Counted from the first letter of the stretch, positions 25,135 through 34,235 are shown. The stretch: 64,000 bases of DNA from an uncultured Victivallales bacterium (GCA_944391115.1 CALXSJ010000004.1:37957-101956); one strand, 5' to 3'. Notes: generated by a model not told the origin, from the sequence alone. Numbers and translations: made by a program.

Positions 25135-26616
25135 TTACAGCTTTTTCGAGAACTTTTCGTTCCACTCGTTCAGTTTTTTCGCGGCAAGTTCGCGCCCGCC
25201 GATGCCGAAGGCGATGGCGCCCGCAAGACAGAAGGCGCCGAGCACCATGGTAAAGGCGGTCGTGACGATCGCTCCACCGATCTGCATGGTGTTCAGGGCG
25301 ATGGCGCCGGTGAAGATCAGCACGATCACTTTCACGGCAAGCGAAAGCGGTTTGATGTTCTCGCCCTTGCTGATCGCGTCGGAGGCGACATTCGCAAGGA
25401 AAATTCCGATCAGCATGACAACAACGCCGAGCAGGATGTTTCCGCCGAATGTCAGGAACTGGCGGAGAAGGCCGGCAAGTTCCGTGAAGTCAAGAATATT
25501 GCAGGCGGCGATCGCCGCAAGGAACATGATCGTTATCATGGTCAGCTTGCCGGCAACCTGCGCGGGCGTGACGGCCGAATCCTCCTTGCAGACGCCAATG
25601 GCGGCAATCAGTCTGTTGAAGCCGAATCCGTCCAGGAGCTGCACGACGATTCCGCTGATGATTCCGCCGACCAGGAAGGCGGCGAACAGCAGAACGGCCG
25701 CACCGATCACATTGCCGGTAGCGTTCAGAATCAGGTTGAAAAATCCGGAAACGGAATCCGTCAGAGCATCAATTTTCAGCGCGGTCAGCGAGGAGATGAT
25801 GACCGGAATCGCAACCAGGACATAAGAGACAAGTCCGAGCAGCTGGGACAGGGTTGACTTCTCCCCGAAGACCTTGCCGCAGCCGGCCTGGGTGCCGAGC
25901 TCGTCAATCCGTGCCGCGAAGGAAAGTCCGGAGACCGCCTTGCGCACGATTTTCGCAATGAAAAGTCCGAGCACCAGAATCACAGCGGCGGCAATGAGAT
26001 TCGGAATGAATTCCAGAACCTTGGTCATCATTTTTTCAAGGGAATCGGTGATTCCCTCGATCCGGAGCGCCCGGAGAATCGCAGGCAGGAACAGCAGAAA
26101 AACGATATAATAAATGGTCGAGGCCGTGATCTGGCTGATGGATTTTGTATTTTCCATGTGCGGCGCAAGTTTGTCATCCAGCTTCAGGGTATTGAAGATG
26201 CTCAGGGATGCAAACTTGATTACGGTCGCAACAACCCAGGCGATGAATGCCAGCAGCGCGGCTCCGATGATGTTTGCCGCATAATTGATGATTTTATCGA
26301 CAAAACTGCTGATCGGCTGCGCAGCCTCGTTCAGCTTCAGAACACTGAAACAGCCGAGAATGGTGATGAGCAGAATGACGAAAAACACAATCCGGCTGAT
26401 GACAAGTTCAATTTTCGAGGCGGTTTCGTCGCCTTCCTCGGGAATGCAGCCGGACAGCTTCTTCCCGATGTTGAATTTTTTCAGCAGGAGCGCCGTGCGA
26501 TTGGAAAGCAGAACGGCAACCAGCCAGCCAAGCAGCAGAAGCAGCAGAGCGCCGATCAGCTGGAGGATGTTGCTCTCCACAATTACCTGCCAGATGTCCT
26601 TGAAGAATTCTTCCAT
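25135..26616 (-). CDS. CmpX-like membrane protein (mechanosensitive channel-type TM-helix repeats)
   Basis: A 493-residue protein almost wholly made of membrane helices. The pattern of an amphipathic helix followed by a hydrophobic one recurs three or four times (NILQLIGALLLLLLGWLVAVLLS, NYAANIIGAALLAFIAWVVATV, EFIPNLIAAAVILVLGLFIAKIV, then LNATGNVIGAAVLLFAAFLVGGI). This is the conserved TM-helix repeat found in CmpX and other small-conductance channel relatives. The beta-rich MscS pore-domain signature is not seen, so it is a channel relative rather than a classic MscS. The ATG at 26616 (MEEFFKDIW) has AAGGGGAG upstream. A terminator follows the stop. Confidence 0.8.
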   Translation of the reverse strand: MEEFFKDIWQVIVESNILQLIGALLLLLLGWLVAVLLSNRTALLLKKFNIGKKLSGCIPEEGDETASKIELVISRIVFFVILLITILGCFSVLKLNEAAQPISSFVDKIINYAANIIGAALLAFIAWVVATVIKFASLSIFNTLKLDDKLAPHMENTKSISQITASTIYYIVFLLFLPAILRALRIEGITDSLEKMMTKVLEFIPNLIAAAVILVLGLFIAKIVRKAVSGLSFAARIDELGTQAGCGKVFGEKSTLSQLLGLVSYVLVAIPVIISSLTALKIDALTDSVSGFFNLILNATGNVIGAAVLLFAAFLVGGIISGIVVQLLDGFGFNRLIAAIGVCKEDSAVTPAQVAGKLTMITIMFLAAIAACNILDFTELAGLLRQFLTFGGNILLGVVVMLIGIFLANVASDAISKGENIKPLSLAVKVIVLIFTGAIALNTMQIGGAIVTTAFTMVLGAFCLAGAIAFGIGGRELAAKKLNEWNEKFSKKL

Positions 26617-26732
26617 GTTTGAAGTTCTCCCCTTGTGTGTTGTTGTTTTCGTTTCAACGCGAAAGAATGCATTAAAATAATATGAAATACGGAAAAAGAA
26701 AGCGATTTTTTCCGAAAAATACACCGTTTTCA

Positions 26733-26767
26733 AAAAAAATTGCAATCCGGCGCTGCCGCCGGATTGC
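26733..26767 (-). terminator. Rho-independent terminator
   Basis: On the minus strand GCAATCCGGC, a 6-base loop, GCCGGATTGC with perfect 10-bp arms, followed by AATTTTTTTTTG. It lies 35 bases after the stop of the B-box protein gene. Confidence 0.92.
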
Positions 26768-26801
26768 ATTTCACCATGAGGCGCGGGAAAGCGGGCTCAA
26801 G

Positions 26802-27251
26802 TTATTTCATGCCGGAATTGACCGTTTCCTCGCGGTTCGCCTTGTATTTGGAACTGGTCGGGATGCCCTGCTCAATGCTTTTTTTGGTCTCCGCCGCATT
26901 CTGCCGGATCTTGGTTCCAAGTTCTTTTTCCGTCTTTTTCACGAACTTGTCGACATCCTCCTTGTTGCTGCTGTAAAAATACCAGGCGGCGGCAGCGAGC
27001 ACCACCAGAACAATCAGCACGATCACAGTCCGGATTCCGTTCCTGGAATTGGCTCTTTTTTTGCTTTCCATGACCGTGTTCACACGGCCCGCCGACTTTT
27101 CCGCATTGGCGGCACAGACCTGGGAACAGTAGTCGGAACCGTTTTTCCGAACGATGCAGATCTGGCAGACGGGTTTGCCGCAGGTCGCGCAGCGGGTGAC
27201 CGCCGGGGTGTCCGGGTGATTCAGACATACGCTGTCGGATATTTTAGCCAT
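26802..27251 (-). CDS. B-box-type zinc-binding membrane protein
   Basis: A 149-residue protein. Residues about 9-47 hold Cys and His residues in the order CLNHPDTPAVTRCATCGKPVCQICIVRKNGSDYCSQVC (spread over the segment), spaced as in a B-box/treble-clef zinc finger. One hydrophobic helix follows (residues about 73-92), then a charged, probably coiled C-terminal tail. Bacterial B-box proteins of this kind (B-box plus one helix) are common but have no assigned function; they may act in protein-protein contacts at the membrane. It is monocistronic, with its own promoter and terminator. Confidence 0.82.
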   Translation of the reverse strand: MAKISDSVCLNHPDTPAVTRCATCGKPVCQICIVRKNGSDYCSQVCAANAEKSAGRVNTVMESKKRANSRNGIRTVIVLIVLVVLAAAAWYFYSSNKEDVDKFVKKTEKELGTKIRQNAAETKKSIEQGIPTSSKYKANREETVNSGMK

Positions 27252-27313
27252 TTCCGTAAATCCTTTCCTTGTTTTGATTTGACAATGTTTCCGCGAAATG
27301 CCTTCCTGTCTCT

Positions 27314-27341
27314 ATTATAAACATTCCGTTTTATTTTGCAA
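27314..27341 (-). promoter_or_regulatory. Candidate promoter for the B-box protein gene
   Basis: On the minus strand TTGCAA (27341-27336) and TATAAT (27319-27314) are separated by 16 bases, 63 bases upstream of the ATG at 27251. Confidence 0.7.
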
Positions 27342-27409
27342 TAGGCGCGGCATGTTTTTTCCCGTAAATTCCAAGCTCGGGGAAACACGGAGGACGGCAT
27401 GGGAGACGC

Positions 27410-28744
27410 TCAGGGTTCCCGTGCAGCCTCGTCGAGCGCTTTGAGCAGCGGATAGAGCCAGTATTCAATCACGCGGCGGCGGTCCGCCTTGATTTCGGCG
27501 ATTCCCTCCATGCCCGGAATCAGCCGGAAGTCCTTTTTCACCTGCGAGAGTTTTCCGGAAAGCGTGATTCTCGCCCGGTAGTATGAGGGAGACTCCTCCT
27601 GATTGCCGGAAAGCGTGGAACCTTCCCGCTGCAATGTGTTCTCGGAGATGTTCCGGATCACGCCGTCGAGCGTCCCGTGTTTCTGGAACGGATAGGCATT
27701 GAGTTTGACGCGCACGGCGGAACCGATCGCCACCTTTCCGATGTCCTGGGGACGCACCTCCGCCTCAAGTTCAACCGTTCCGATCAGCGGGATCAGCGTA
27801 ATCAGCGCTTCCGCCTCCCGGACGGCGGACCCCGGCGAGAAGGAGGCGATTTCGTGCACGACCGCTTCGCAGGGCGCGCGCAGATAGACATATTCGATCA
27901 GCCGCTTCACCTTGTCGTAATCCTTGCGGGTCGAAGTGAGATTGCGGTCGACGGAGACCATCTCTTCGGAAATGCTGTTGCGCCATTCCTGAATGAAGGA
28001 GTTCTTTTCCGCCTGCGTGCTCCCTTCCCGGTGAGTCAGTTCCAGAAGGTCGTTGTCCAGCTGGTCGACGGTCGCCTCCATTTCCATGCGGGTGATCGAC
28101 ATCTGGATCAGCTCCTTGAGCGAAGCTGCCTTCTTCTCATACAGCGACTGGAACATGTCTTCGAGTTTCTTGACCGCGGCAAGACGCTCCTGCTGTTTTG
28201 CCAGAGAGTCCTTCTTGCTCTTGATCGAGGCCGCGACCTGGGAGAGCATCGCATTGAAATAGTTGATGCGCTCGGTATAGTATTCCTGCCGCTGCCGGTA
28301 GATCGCATACTGCCATTTCTCGAACTGGTTCTTCCCGGAATCCCGGTAGGTTTTTCCGTCGAACTCGGCGCGGAGGCGGTCGAACTGCGCGCTCAGGGTG
28401 TCCAGCTCGTTTTTCAAACGCTCCTCCTCCGCCCGGTTGATCGCGGGATCGAAGGTGATCAGAATCTGATCCGGCTTCACGACATCGCCGATTTTCACGT
28501 TGATCTCCTTGATGACGGAACGTTCCAGCGGCTTCATGACGATTGTGGGGCGGTCGGTCACCAGTTTGCCGTTCGCCTGCACAACCACGTCCACTCTGGA
28601 GCAGGACGCCCACAGGATCACGATCAGAACCAGCGCCGGCGGAAGCCAGACGCAGAGACGGATCCACAGAGGCAGACGCTCGTTTTTGATCTCCAGCGCG
28701 TCCGGCTGAAATTCGATGATTTCATCGGGAAGTTTGGTTGTCAT
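27410..28744 (-). CDS. HlyD-family type I secretion adaptor
   Basis: A 444-residue membrane-fusion protein. A short cytoplasmic N-terminus is followed by one membrane helix (residues about 30-46), then a first lipoyl half (MKPLERSVIKEINVKIGDVV), a long coiled-coil hairpin (about residues 95-290), the second lipoyl half (YVYLRAPCEAVVHEIASFSPGSAV) and a beta-barrel with EVRPQDIGKVAIGSAVRVKLNAYPF. This last segment is typical of HlyD/PrtE adaptors of type I secretion. Its start overlaps the stop of the exporter gene by four bases, so the pair is coupled. It is the last gene of the array that begins near 41958. No TolC gene is adjacent. Confidence 0.95.
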   Translation of the reverse strand: MTTKLPDEIIEFQPDALEIKNERLPLWIRLCVWLPPALVLIVILWASCSRVDVVVQANGKLVTDRPTIVMKPLERSVIKEINVKIGDVVKPDQILITFDPAINRAEEERLKNELDTLSAQFDRLRAEFDGKTYRDSGKNQFEKWQYAIYRQRQEYYTERINYFNAMLSQVAASIKSKKDSLAKQQERLAAVKKLEDMFQSLYEKKAASLKELIQMSITRMEMEATVDQLDNDLLELTHREGSTQAEKNSFIQEWRNSISEEMVSVDRNLTSTRKDYDKVKRLIEYVYLRAPCEAVVHEIASFSPGSAVREAEALITLIPLIGTVELEAEVRPQDIGKVAIGSAVRVKLNAYPFQKHGTLDGVIRNISENTLQREGSTLSGNQEESPSYYRARITLSGKLSQVKKDFRLIPGMEGIAEIKADRRRVIEYWLYPLLKALDEAAREP

Positions 28745-31287
28745 TCTTCGTCTCCTCTCATCTGCTGAGTCCAGAATTCCTTGTAAATGCCTTCGCGTCC
28801 CAGGAGCTCCCTGTGGGTTCCGGAATCGGACAGTTCGCCGTTGTTCAGCACCAGAATCCGGTCCGCATGGCTGACGATGCTCAGGCGGTGCGACACAATC
28901 AGCACGGTGCGCCCGCTTGCAATCGCCTTCAGATTGCGCTGGATCACGGCCTCGCTTTCGGGGTCGAGCGCGCTGGTAGCCTCGTCAAAAATCAGGATCG
29001 GCGGGTTCGTAAGGAGCGCCCGCGCGATCGCCAGACGCTGTTTCTGACCGCCGGAAAGATTCGACGCGTTCTCCTCCAGCACGGTGTCGTAGCCGCGCGG
29101 GAGCTTCTGGATGAATTCATCCGCTCCGGCGAGCCGCGCGGCATAGAGAATCTCCTCCAGCGTGGCGTTCTGCTTGGTCAGCGAGATGTTCTCCCGGACG
29201 GTTCCGCTGAAGAAGTAGTTCTCCTGCAGCACGACGCCGATGCTCCGGCGGAGATGCGCCTTGTCGATCTCGCGGATGTCGATTCCGTCGATTTTCACCA
29301 GCCCGCCGGTGACGGGGTAGAGTCCCTGGAGCAGTTTTGTCAGCGTGGTTTTCCCCGAGCCGGAACGCCCGACAAACCCGATCGTCGCCCCCTGCGGAAT
29401 GTGCACGGAGAAATTCCGGATGACCTGCGGCAGATCCTGGTGGTACTGGAACGAGATGTTTTCATAGCTGATTTCGCCGCGCAGCGGATTGCGGACGCCG
29501 CCGCCCGCGGGTTCCGGCGACGTATTCATCACCACGCCGAGCATCCGCACGGAAAGCGCGATCTGCTGGTATTCATGAATCAGGCCGACCATTTTCACAA
29601 GAGGCCCGGTCACACGGCCGGCAAGCATCTGGAACGCGATCAGCGCGCCGATCGAAATCGAATAGTTGAACACGAGATACGCGCCGTACCAGATCACGCA
29701 GACCGTCATCATCATCTCGAGCATCTGGCTGAGGCTCCGCGCGGTCATGGAAATCTTTCCGACCCGGAAATAGGATTTGATCGCATAGGCCGTCGAATCG
29801 TCCCAGATCCGCTTCTCGACCGGCTCCAGCGCCAGCGATTTCACCGTGCGGACGCCGTGGATCGCCTCGACCAGCATGCTCTGGCGTTTTCCCTCCGCCT
29901 GATACAGTTCGTCCAGGCGGCGCTGGAACGGCTTGATCAGCGAGGCGATCACCAGCGCCATCAGCGCGGAAAAGCCAAGCACGACCAGAGTCAGCCGGGC
30001 ACTGTAGCAGAGCAGAAACGGAATGAAGATGCACAGCGCGAACAGGTCCAGCACCGTGAAAAAAAGATTGCCGGAAAGAAAACCGCGGATTTTTTCCGTC
30101 TGCTGCATGTGCTTGAGCAGCACCCCCGACGGAACCCGCTCGAAGAAATCGACCGGCAGACGCATCAGGTGCTGAAACGTCTTGGTCGCCGTGGAGATGT
30201 CGATCTTGTTTGTCGCGAACAGCAGAAGATAGCTGCGCACATATTCGATCAGAGAATTGAAGAGAATCGCGATCAGAATCCCGATGCCGAGCACGTTCAG
30301 CGTGTAATAAGTGCGGTTCACAAGCACCTTGTCCACCACGATCTGGAAGAACAGGGGAATAATCAGCGAAAACACCGTCAGCAGGGCGACCATCAGCGCG
30401 ATTTCCCCGAACACGCCGCGCAGTTTCAGAAACTCCGGAATGAACCAGCGCAGGGAAAACGGCTGGTTCTCATCGGCAAGCGAATAGGTTTTCTTCAGAA
30501 GGATGCACTCGCCCGTGCACGCCTCCCGATACTGTTCCTCCGTCCAGAAACGGAACTGCCGCCCCGGCGTCAGGTCCTCGGTCGGATCGACGACCGCAAG
30601 CTCGATCCGATCCCCGTTTCTGCGCAGGCCGCAAAGAACAACATACGAACCGTCTTTCTTCACGGCAACCGCCGGCATCACGGAAGAGGAGGCAAGAAGC
30701 TTCTCCCAGCTCATCGGGAGCTTGCGCATCTTGAAACTGTAGTCCGAGGCGATCTGCCGGAAGAGGTTTTCCCGGACCTCGCCCTCGCCGACGGCGTATT
30801 CATACATGACGCGCCGCAGATCCATCTGGACATTGTGATGGCGCGCAATCGCGGAAAGGCAGTAGAGACGCGTCTGCTTCGTGTGGTCCACAACCGTCAG
30901 ATTCCGGAAGATGACAATCCGTCCTCCGAAACAGCGCTCCAGCTCCTCTTTGTTCACGGAGACTGCTGAAGAGGTGTTTCTCACGGGATCGAACAGAGTC
31001 ACTTCATTGCCGCGCCACTGCAGGGAGTTGGTCAGAAGAACCCATGTTCCGTCGCCGCGCTGAAGGAGAGCCGGGCCGTGATAACTCTCGAAAATGTCAG
31101 TGGAAATCTCCGTTTCCGCCCGCAGTTTCTGATCGTTCGCCAGCTTCAGGAGGGTTTCCAGCGGATTTTCCAGATACTCGTCCCTTACATTCCGGGTCAC
31201 CAACGCCGAAAAGTTCACATTTCGCCGGAACTGGGAAAACAGAATCTGCAGGCACAGCAGCCCGCTCCATTTTGCTTTGTCGTCCAT
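28741..31287 (-). CDS. Type I secretion ABC exporter with two tandem degenerate C39-like domains
   Basis: An 848-residue fused permease-ATPase. The C-terminal ATPase has GRSGSGKTT (Walker A), LSGGQKQRLA (signature) and ILIFDEATSALD (Walker B); five or six membrane helices span residues about 295-600. The N-terminal 270 residues hold two C39-like domains: one at about 5-130 (SGLLCLQIL, DGTWVLL) and one at about 138-270 (TRLYCLSAIARHH, DGSYVVL, VVDPTED). In both, the catalytic Cys position is Ser or Thr and the catalytic His is Thr or Ser, so neither should cleave; this matches HlyB-type domains that only bind RTX cargo. I chose 31287 because AAGGA lies at proper spacing; ATG 31293 is in frame. 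Confidence 0.93.
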   Translation of the reverse strand: MDDKAKWSGLLCLQILFSQFRRNVNFSALVTRNVRDEYLENPLETLLKLANDQKLRAETEISTDIFESYHGPALLQRGDGTWVLLTNSLQWRGNEVTLFDPVRNTSSAVSVNKEELERCFGGRIVIFRNLTVVDHTKQTRLYCLSAIARHHNVQMDLRRVMYEYAVGEGEVRENLFRQIASDYSFKMRKLPMSWEKLLASSSVMPAVAVKKDGSYVVLCGLRRNGDRIELAVVDPTEDLTPGRQFRFWTEEQYREACTGECILLKKTYSLADENQPFSLRWFIPEFLKLRGVFGEIALMVALLTVFSLIIPLFFQIVVDKVLVNRTYYTLNVLGIGILIAILFNSLIEYVRSYLLLFATNKIDISTATKTFQHLMRLPVDFFERVPSGVLLKHMQQTEKIRGFLSGNLFFTVLDLFALCIFIPFLLCYSARLTLVVLGFSALMALVIASLIKPFQRRLDELYQAEGKRQSMLVEAIHGVRTVKSLALEPVEKRIWDDSTAYAIKSYFRVGKISMTARSLSQMLEMMMTVCVIWYGAYLVFNYSISIGALIAFQMLAGRVTGPLVKMVGLIHEYQQIALSVRMLGVVMNTSPEPAGGGVRNPLRGEISYENISFQYHQDLPQVIRNFSVHIPQGATIGFVGRSGSGKTTLTKLLQGLYPVTGGLVKIDGIDIREIDKAHLRRSIGVVLQENYFFSGTVRENISLTKQNATLEEILYAARLAGADEFIQKLPRGYDTVLEENASNLSGGQKQRLAIARALLTNPPILIFDEATSALDPESEAVIQRNLKAIASGRTVLIVSHRLSIVSHADRILVLNNGELSDSGTHRELLGREGIYKEFWTQQMRGDEE

Positions 31288-31310
31288 AGGCATTCCTTAT
31301 CGTAAAAGAT

Positions 31311-32972
31311 TCATTTGTTCTTATCCCGTCTGTAAGCTTGCTTGAACGCCGTCGCCTGCGGCAGAAGCCTGTCCAGCTTCGCCTCCATTTTCCGCCGCAG
31401 CGGATTTTCCGTTTTCCTGCGCCGGAACAGGCCGCGCCGGATACGCTTCCCGGGAGCGGAGGATGCCGGAGCATCCGGCGCCGCGCCAAGAAACGGAACC
31501 ACCGCCTTCGGATATTCCATCATTGCCAGGGTGAAGACGGCATGTCCCGCTTCAACGGAAATCTCCGCGTCCGACGGGAAAAGCCTCTGTTCCCCGGGAA
31601 ACATTTCCGGAAACAGACGATAACAGAGACCGGGATCGAGATGCAGGTTCCACTCCCGGTTCAGCGCCATGATTTTCTCCCGGTCCAGCGGAAACTTTTT
31701 CTGCAGAAACGCCAGATCCAGAAGCGAGCGGCAGCCGAACTGCCAGCGGTCGAAATACATGTTGTAGAGCGTGAGAAGATAATGCGCCTCCGGACACAGC
31801 CGGCGGCAGAGCGGATTTTCCGGATCGGGAACGGTATGCGCCCAGACCTGCTCCGGATCGAACAGTGTGCGGTTCTTCAGAACATGCCAGTGCAGTTCCA
31901 GCGCGGGAAAGGAGGGCTTGACGAGAGTCGGAAGATGAAGACGTGTGAAAAAGGGATGATTTCTTCCGTGCGTCTCCCAGCCGTCCCCGCGGAATTTCCG
32001 GAAAACCCGCTCGATGTCCGCGCGGTGAAACAGCACGTCCAGATCGCGCCGGAAGCGGAGCGCGGGATGCGGATAGACCTCACAGGCAAGAGAGCTCCCC
32101 TTGAGGGGAACGAACGGGGCGCCGCATGACTGGAAAATTCCGCAGACATGCTTCCATGCCTCGGAAAACTTGAGTTCCCGCTGGGAAGCCGTGTAGAAAT
32201 CAAGCTTGAAAACGGCCCGCCATTTTTCGGAAAGCTCCTCAGCCAGCACATAGTAAAAAAGAGGAGACAGCGCCAGCATTCTCGCCCGGCGGCAGAGTTC
32301 GTCCCGCATCTCGGGCGGCTGTTCCGAAAAGTATTTGCGCGCGCCGCCGAACACCATCAGTCCGAGAAGGCGGAACAGGATCGAGCCGAACCGCATTTCC
32401 GCCTGCTCCTTTTCCCGAAGACCGCGATGATGCGCCCGCTTGATGAAAAAAGCGAAAAACGGCGAACTCCAGAACCATTTTCCGTCACATTCCCAGGCGG
32501 CGGGGCGTTTCCTCCAGTAATAAACGCGCAGGCTGTCGAAATCTGCATGTTCCAGATTCTCCGCGCGCAGCTTCCAAGGACTGATCCGGCACAGGAACCG
32601 GGCGAGTTTCAGAAGCGCCTCCCTTCTCCGGCTCCATCGTTGACTGCGGCGGAATTCCGCAAGCCCCTCGCCGCCGCGTTTCAGGGGATGCGAAATGCCG
32701 TCACGCTCAAAACGCAAAGCCAGGCGGCATTCCGTTTCCGGCGCAAGCGGAGGATCGGGCTGCGGATTGGCGTCGCCCTGCGTCAGAATTCCGTCTCCGG
32801 CGCGGATCACGCGGTGCACGATGGTTTTTCCGTCACGCGAAAAAATGATGATGTCTCCCGGCGATATGTCGCCACGCGCAATGCTGCACGAATACACACG
32901 GTCTCCGCCGCGGAGAAGCGGGGACATGCTGAAGCCCGCCACAAGATGGAAATCTGTATCTTCGCCGGTCAT
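31311..32972 (-). CDS. Fusion of signal-peptidase-type (S26) domain and nucleotidyltransferase domain
   Basis: A 553-residue protein. Residues about 8-80 match the S26 signal-peptidase fold: GFSMSPLLRGGDRV with Ser15, GDIIIFSRDGKTIVHRV with His53, and LTQGDANPQPD with Asp67. That is the Ser-His-Asp set of SipW/Sec11-type enzymes, but no membrane anchor is present. After a linker, residues about 220-500 match the NTP_transf_5 nucleotidyltransferase group: VPLKGSSLACEVYP (290s) and RFRRDLDVLF (309-311), then a helical part. Such nucleotidyltransferases recur beside PqqD-like and HprK-like genes in some lasso-peptide and related clusters. The start overlaps the stop of the PqqD-like gene (ATGA). 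Its stop is 23 bases before the exporter start. Substrate unknown; the neighbouring peptide is the obvious candidate. Confidence 0.82.
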   Translation of the reverse strand: MTGEDTDFHLVAGFSMSPLLRGGDRVYSCSIARGDISPGDIIIFSRDGKTIVHRVIRAGDGILTQGDANPQPDPPLAPETECRLALRFERDGISHPLKRGGEGLAEFRRSQRWSRRREALLKLARFLCRISPWKLRAENLEHADFDSLRVYYWRKRPAAWECDGKWFWSSPFFAFFIKRAHHRGLREKEQAEMRFGSILFRLLGLMVFGGARKYFSEQPPEMRDELCRRARMLALSPLFYYVLAEELSEKWRAVFKLDFYTASQRELKFSEAWKHVCGIFQSCGAPFVPLKGSSLACEVYPHPALRFRRDLDVLFHRADIERVFRKFRGDGWETHGRNHPFFTRLHLPTLVKPSFPALELHWHVLKNRTLFDPEQVWAHTVPDPENPLCRRLCPEAHYLLTLYNMYFDRWQFGCRSLLDLAFLQKKFPLDREKIMALNREWNLHLDPGLCYRLFPEMFPGEQRLFPSDAEISVEAGHAVFTLAMMEYPKAVVPFLGAAPDAPASSAPGKRIRRGLFRRRKTENPLRRKMEAKLDRLLPQATAFKQAYRRDKNK

Positions 32973-33223
32973 TCGGCAAGGTATCCCTTTTTCAACAGTT
33001 TTGCGAGGAAATCATCCAGATCGCGATTCGCACCGGCCGGAAGCGGTCCGCACGCTTCGCCAAGCGCCTTGCGGATCTCCTCTTTCGAGGCTCCTGTTTC
33101 CAGCTGCTTCCAGATAAACGATGCGGTCCGGTTGAGCATGAAGCTTTCTCCGGTATCCGGGCGGAACAGGACCGCGCTTTTATCAAATTCCTCCCGGTAA
33201 ATGACAAGGGGATTGATTTTCAT
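32969..33223 (-). CDS. PqqD-family peptide-binding protein
   Basis: An 84-residue protein with the PqqD/RRE fold: a beta-strand start (INPLVIYREEFDKSAVLF), the segment SFMLNRTASFIWKQLETGAS, and helices ending DLDDFLAKLLKKGYLAE. PqqD-like domains bind the leader of a ribosomal peptide and present it to modifying enzymes; in lasso pathways (protein B1) they recognise a Tyr-x-x-Pro motif. Such a motif is present in the 30-residue peptide encoded at 34260-34352. The ATG at 33223 is preceded by AAGGAAAA; a longer in-frame reading overlaps the upstream gene and is rejected. It is sandwiched between the HprK-like gene (22-base gap) and the S26-nucleotidyltransferase gene (4-base overlap). Confidence 0.9.
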   Translation of the reverse strand: MKINPLVIYREEFDKSAVLFRPDTGESFMLNRTASFIWKQLETGASKEEIRKALGEACGPLPAGANRDLDDFLAKLLKKGYLAE

Positions 33224-33245
33224 GCTTCTTTTTTCCTTCCGTTCG

Positions 33246-34142
33246 TCAGATTTTTTCAAGGGTTTTCCGGAGATCGCCGTCCAGATGCGCCGCGAGGGCG
33301 AGCGGAGAATACGCCTTGTCGATTTCATCCACGATTTTCCAGCATTCCAGAGCGAGACGCCGCCGTTCCTCCATGGTCAGGGCCTGCTGCAGAAACAGCG
33401 TGTGCTGATTGCAGGCGGCAAGCAGCTGGCCGTGCCATTTCTGAATGGACACTCCGGTCAGTTCCTCCCGATCCGTCGCGGAACGTGTCAGCCAGAGAAT
33501 GCGGCGGATCTTCGCCGTTCTGGTCACGGGACAGCGCATCTCCTTCGCGGGAACGCCCTCCCGCAGACAGCGGCTCCACGTGGGAAGGGGCTGTGCGTAA
33601 AAAGAGATTTTTCCGTTTTCCTCCCGGACACAGCTCAGGATCATCAGATCGTCGCAGAGCCCCTCTCCGCCGGAATTCAGCCAGCGGCGGAAGGTCGTGC
33701 TTTTTCCCACTTCGCTTTCCCCGGTCAGGATCACTCCCTCCCCGTTGGAATTCAGCAGAAGACAGCCGTGAAACAAACAGCATTCCGAACCGGAGAGGGT
33801 CGCAAGCATGACCGCGTGAAGCAGAGGCAGACGATAACGCAGACTTTCCTCCCATCCTTCCGGAACTTGTCCGGAAATGCGGAAGCGGAACCGATTGCCC
33901 GCGCGGAAGATTTCCACGCCGCCCGCCTGCAGAAGCGGTTCGGCGGAAACTCCATCCGGCAAAGGTGCGCCGGAGTGCAGAATCACATCCGGGAATGCGC
34001 TTCCCGAAAAACTTTCCGGACGCGGGAAATCCGTCTCATGGATGCGCGCGGTGGTTTCGAGAATGGAGTTCGAGACATCATCCGCCGCACCGAGACGGAT
34101 CATGCTTCCATTCGCAGTTTTGATCGACAGTACGCTTTTCAT
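33246..34142 (-). CDS. HPr kinase-related protein
   Basis: A 298-residue protein. A Walker A loop GESEVGKST lies at residues 141-149, preceded by the conserved His in CLFHGCLLL (His125) and followed by the Asp pair GLCDDLMIL (164-165), the order seen in HprK-related kinases. It lacks the long N-terminal domain of true HPr kinases. Similar proteins occur with PqqD homologues and nucleotidyltransferases; in the paeninodin and pseudomycoidin lasso-peptide pathways a relative phosphorylates the C-terminal serine of the precursor. ScmC of the so-called SynChlorMet cassette is another relative I considered. The gene sits between the 30-codon peptide gene and pqqD-like gene. The real substrate is not proved. 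Confidence 0.87.
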   Translation of the reverse strand: MKSVLSIKTANGSMIRLGAADDVSNSILETTARIHETDFPRPESFSGSAFPDVILHSGAPLPDGVSAEPLLQAGGVEIFRAGNRFRFRISGQVPEGWEESLRYRLPLLHAVMLATLSGSECCLFHGCLLLNSNGEGVILTGESEVGKSTTFRRWLNSGGEGLCDDLMILSCVREENGKISFYAQPLPTWSRCLREGVPAKEMRCPVTRTAKIRRILWLTRSATDREELTGVSIQKWHGQLLAACNQHTLFLQQALTMEERRRLALECWKIVDEIDKAYSPLALAAHLDGDLRKTLEKI

Positions 34143-34197
34143 GCATTTTCCGGCGCTGAAGAAGGACCCCTCCGGCGCATGGGCCGGAAAACAAGTT

Positions 34198-34235
34198 CAA
34201 CAGTCTCCCCCGTTTTCACGCGGGAAAGACTGTTG
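34198..34235 (-). terminator. Hairpin between peptide gene and kinase gene (possible attenuator)
   Basis: CAACAGTCT / AGACTGTTG 9-bp outer stem with a G/C-rich inner part, located 25 bases after the peptide stop and 56 bases before the kinase start. The minus-strand sequence after it (AACTTGTTTT) is only weakly T-rich, so it may reduce rather than stop transcription, or protect the short peptide mRNA. Confidence 0.6.

Noticed and set aside
30470..31287. C39 peptidase that would cut a double-glycine leader
   Set aside because: Both C39-like units lack catalytic Cys and His, and the 30-residue peptide has no double-glycine site.
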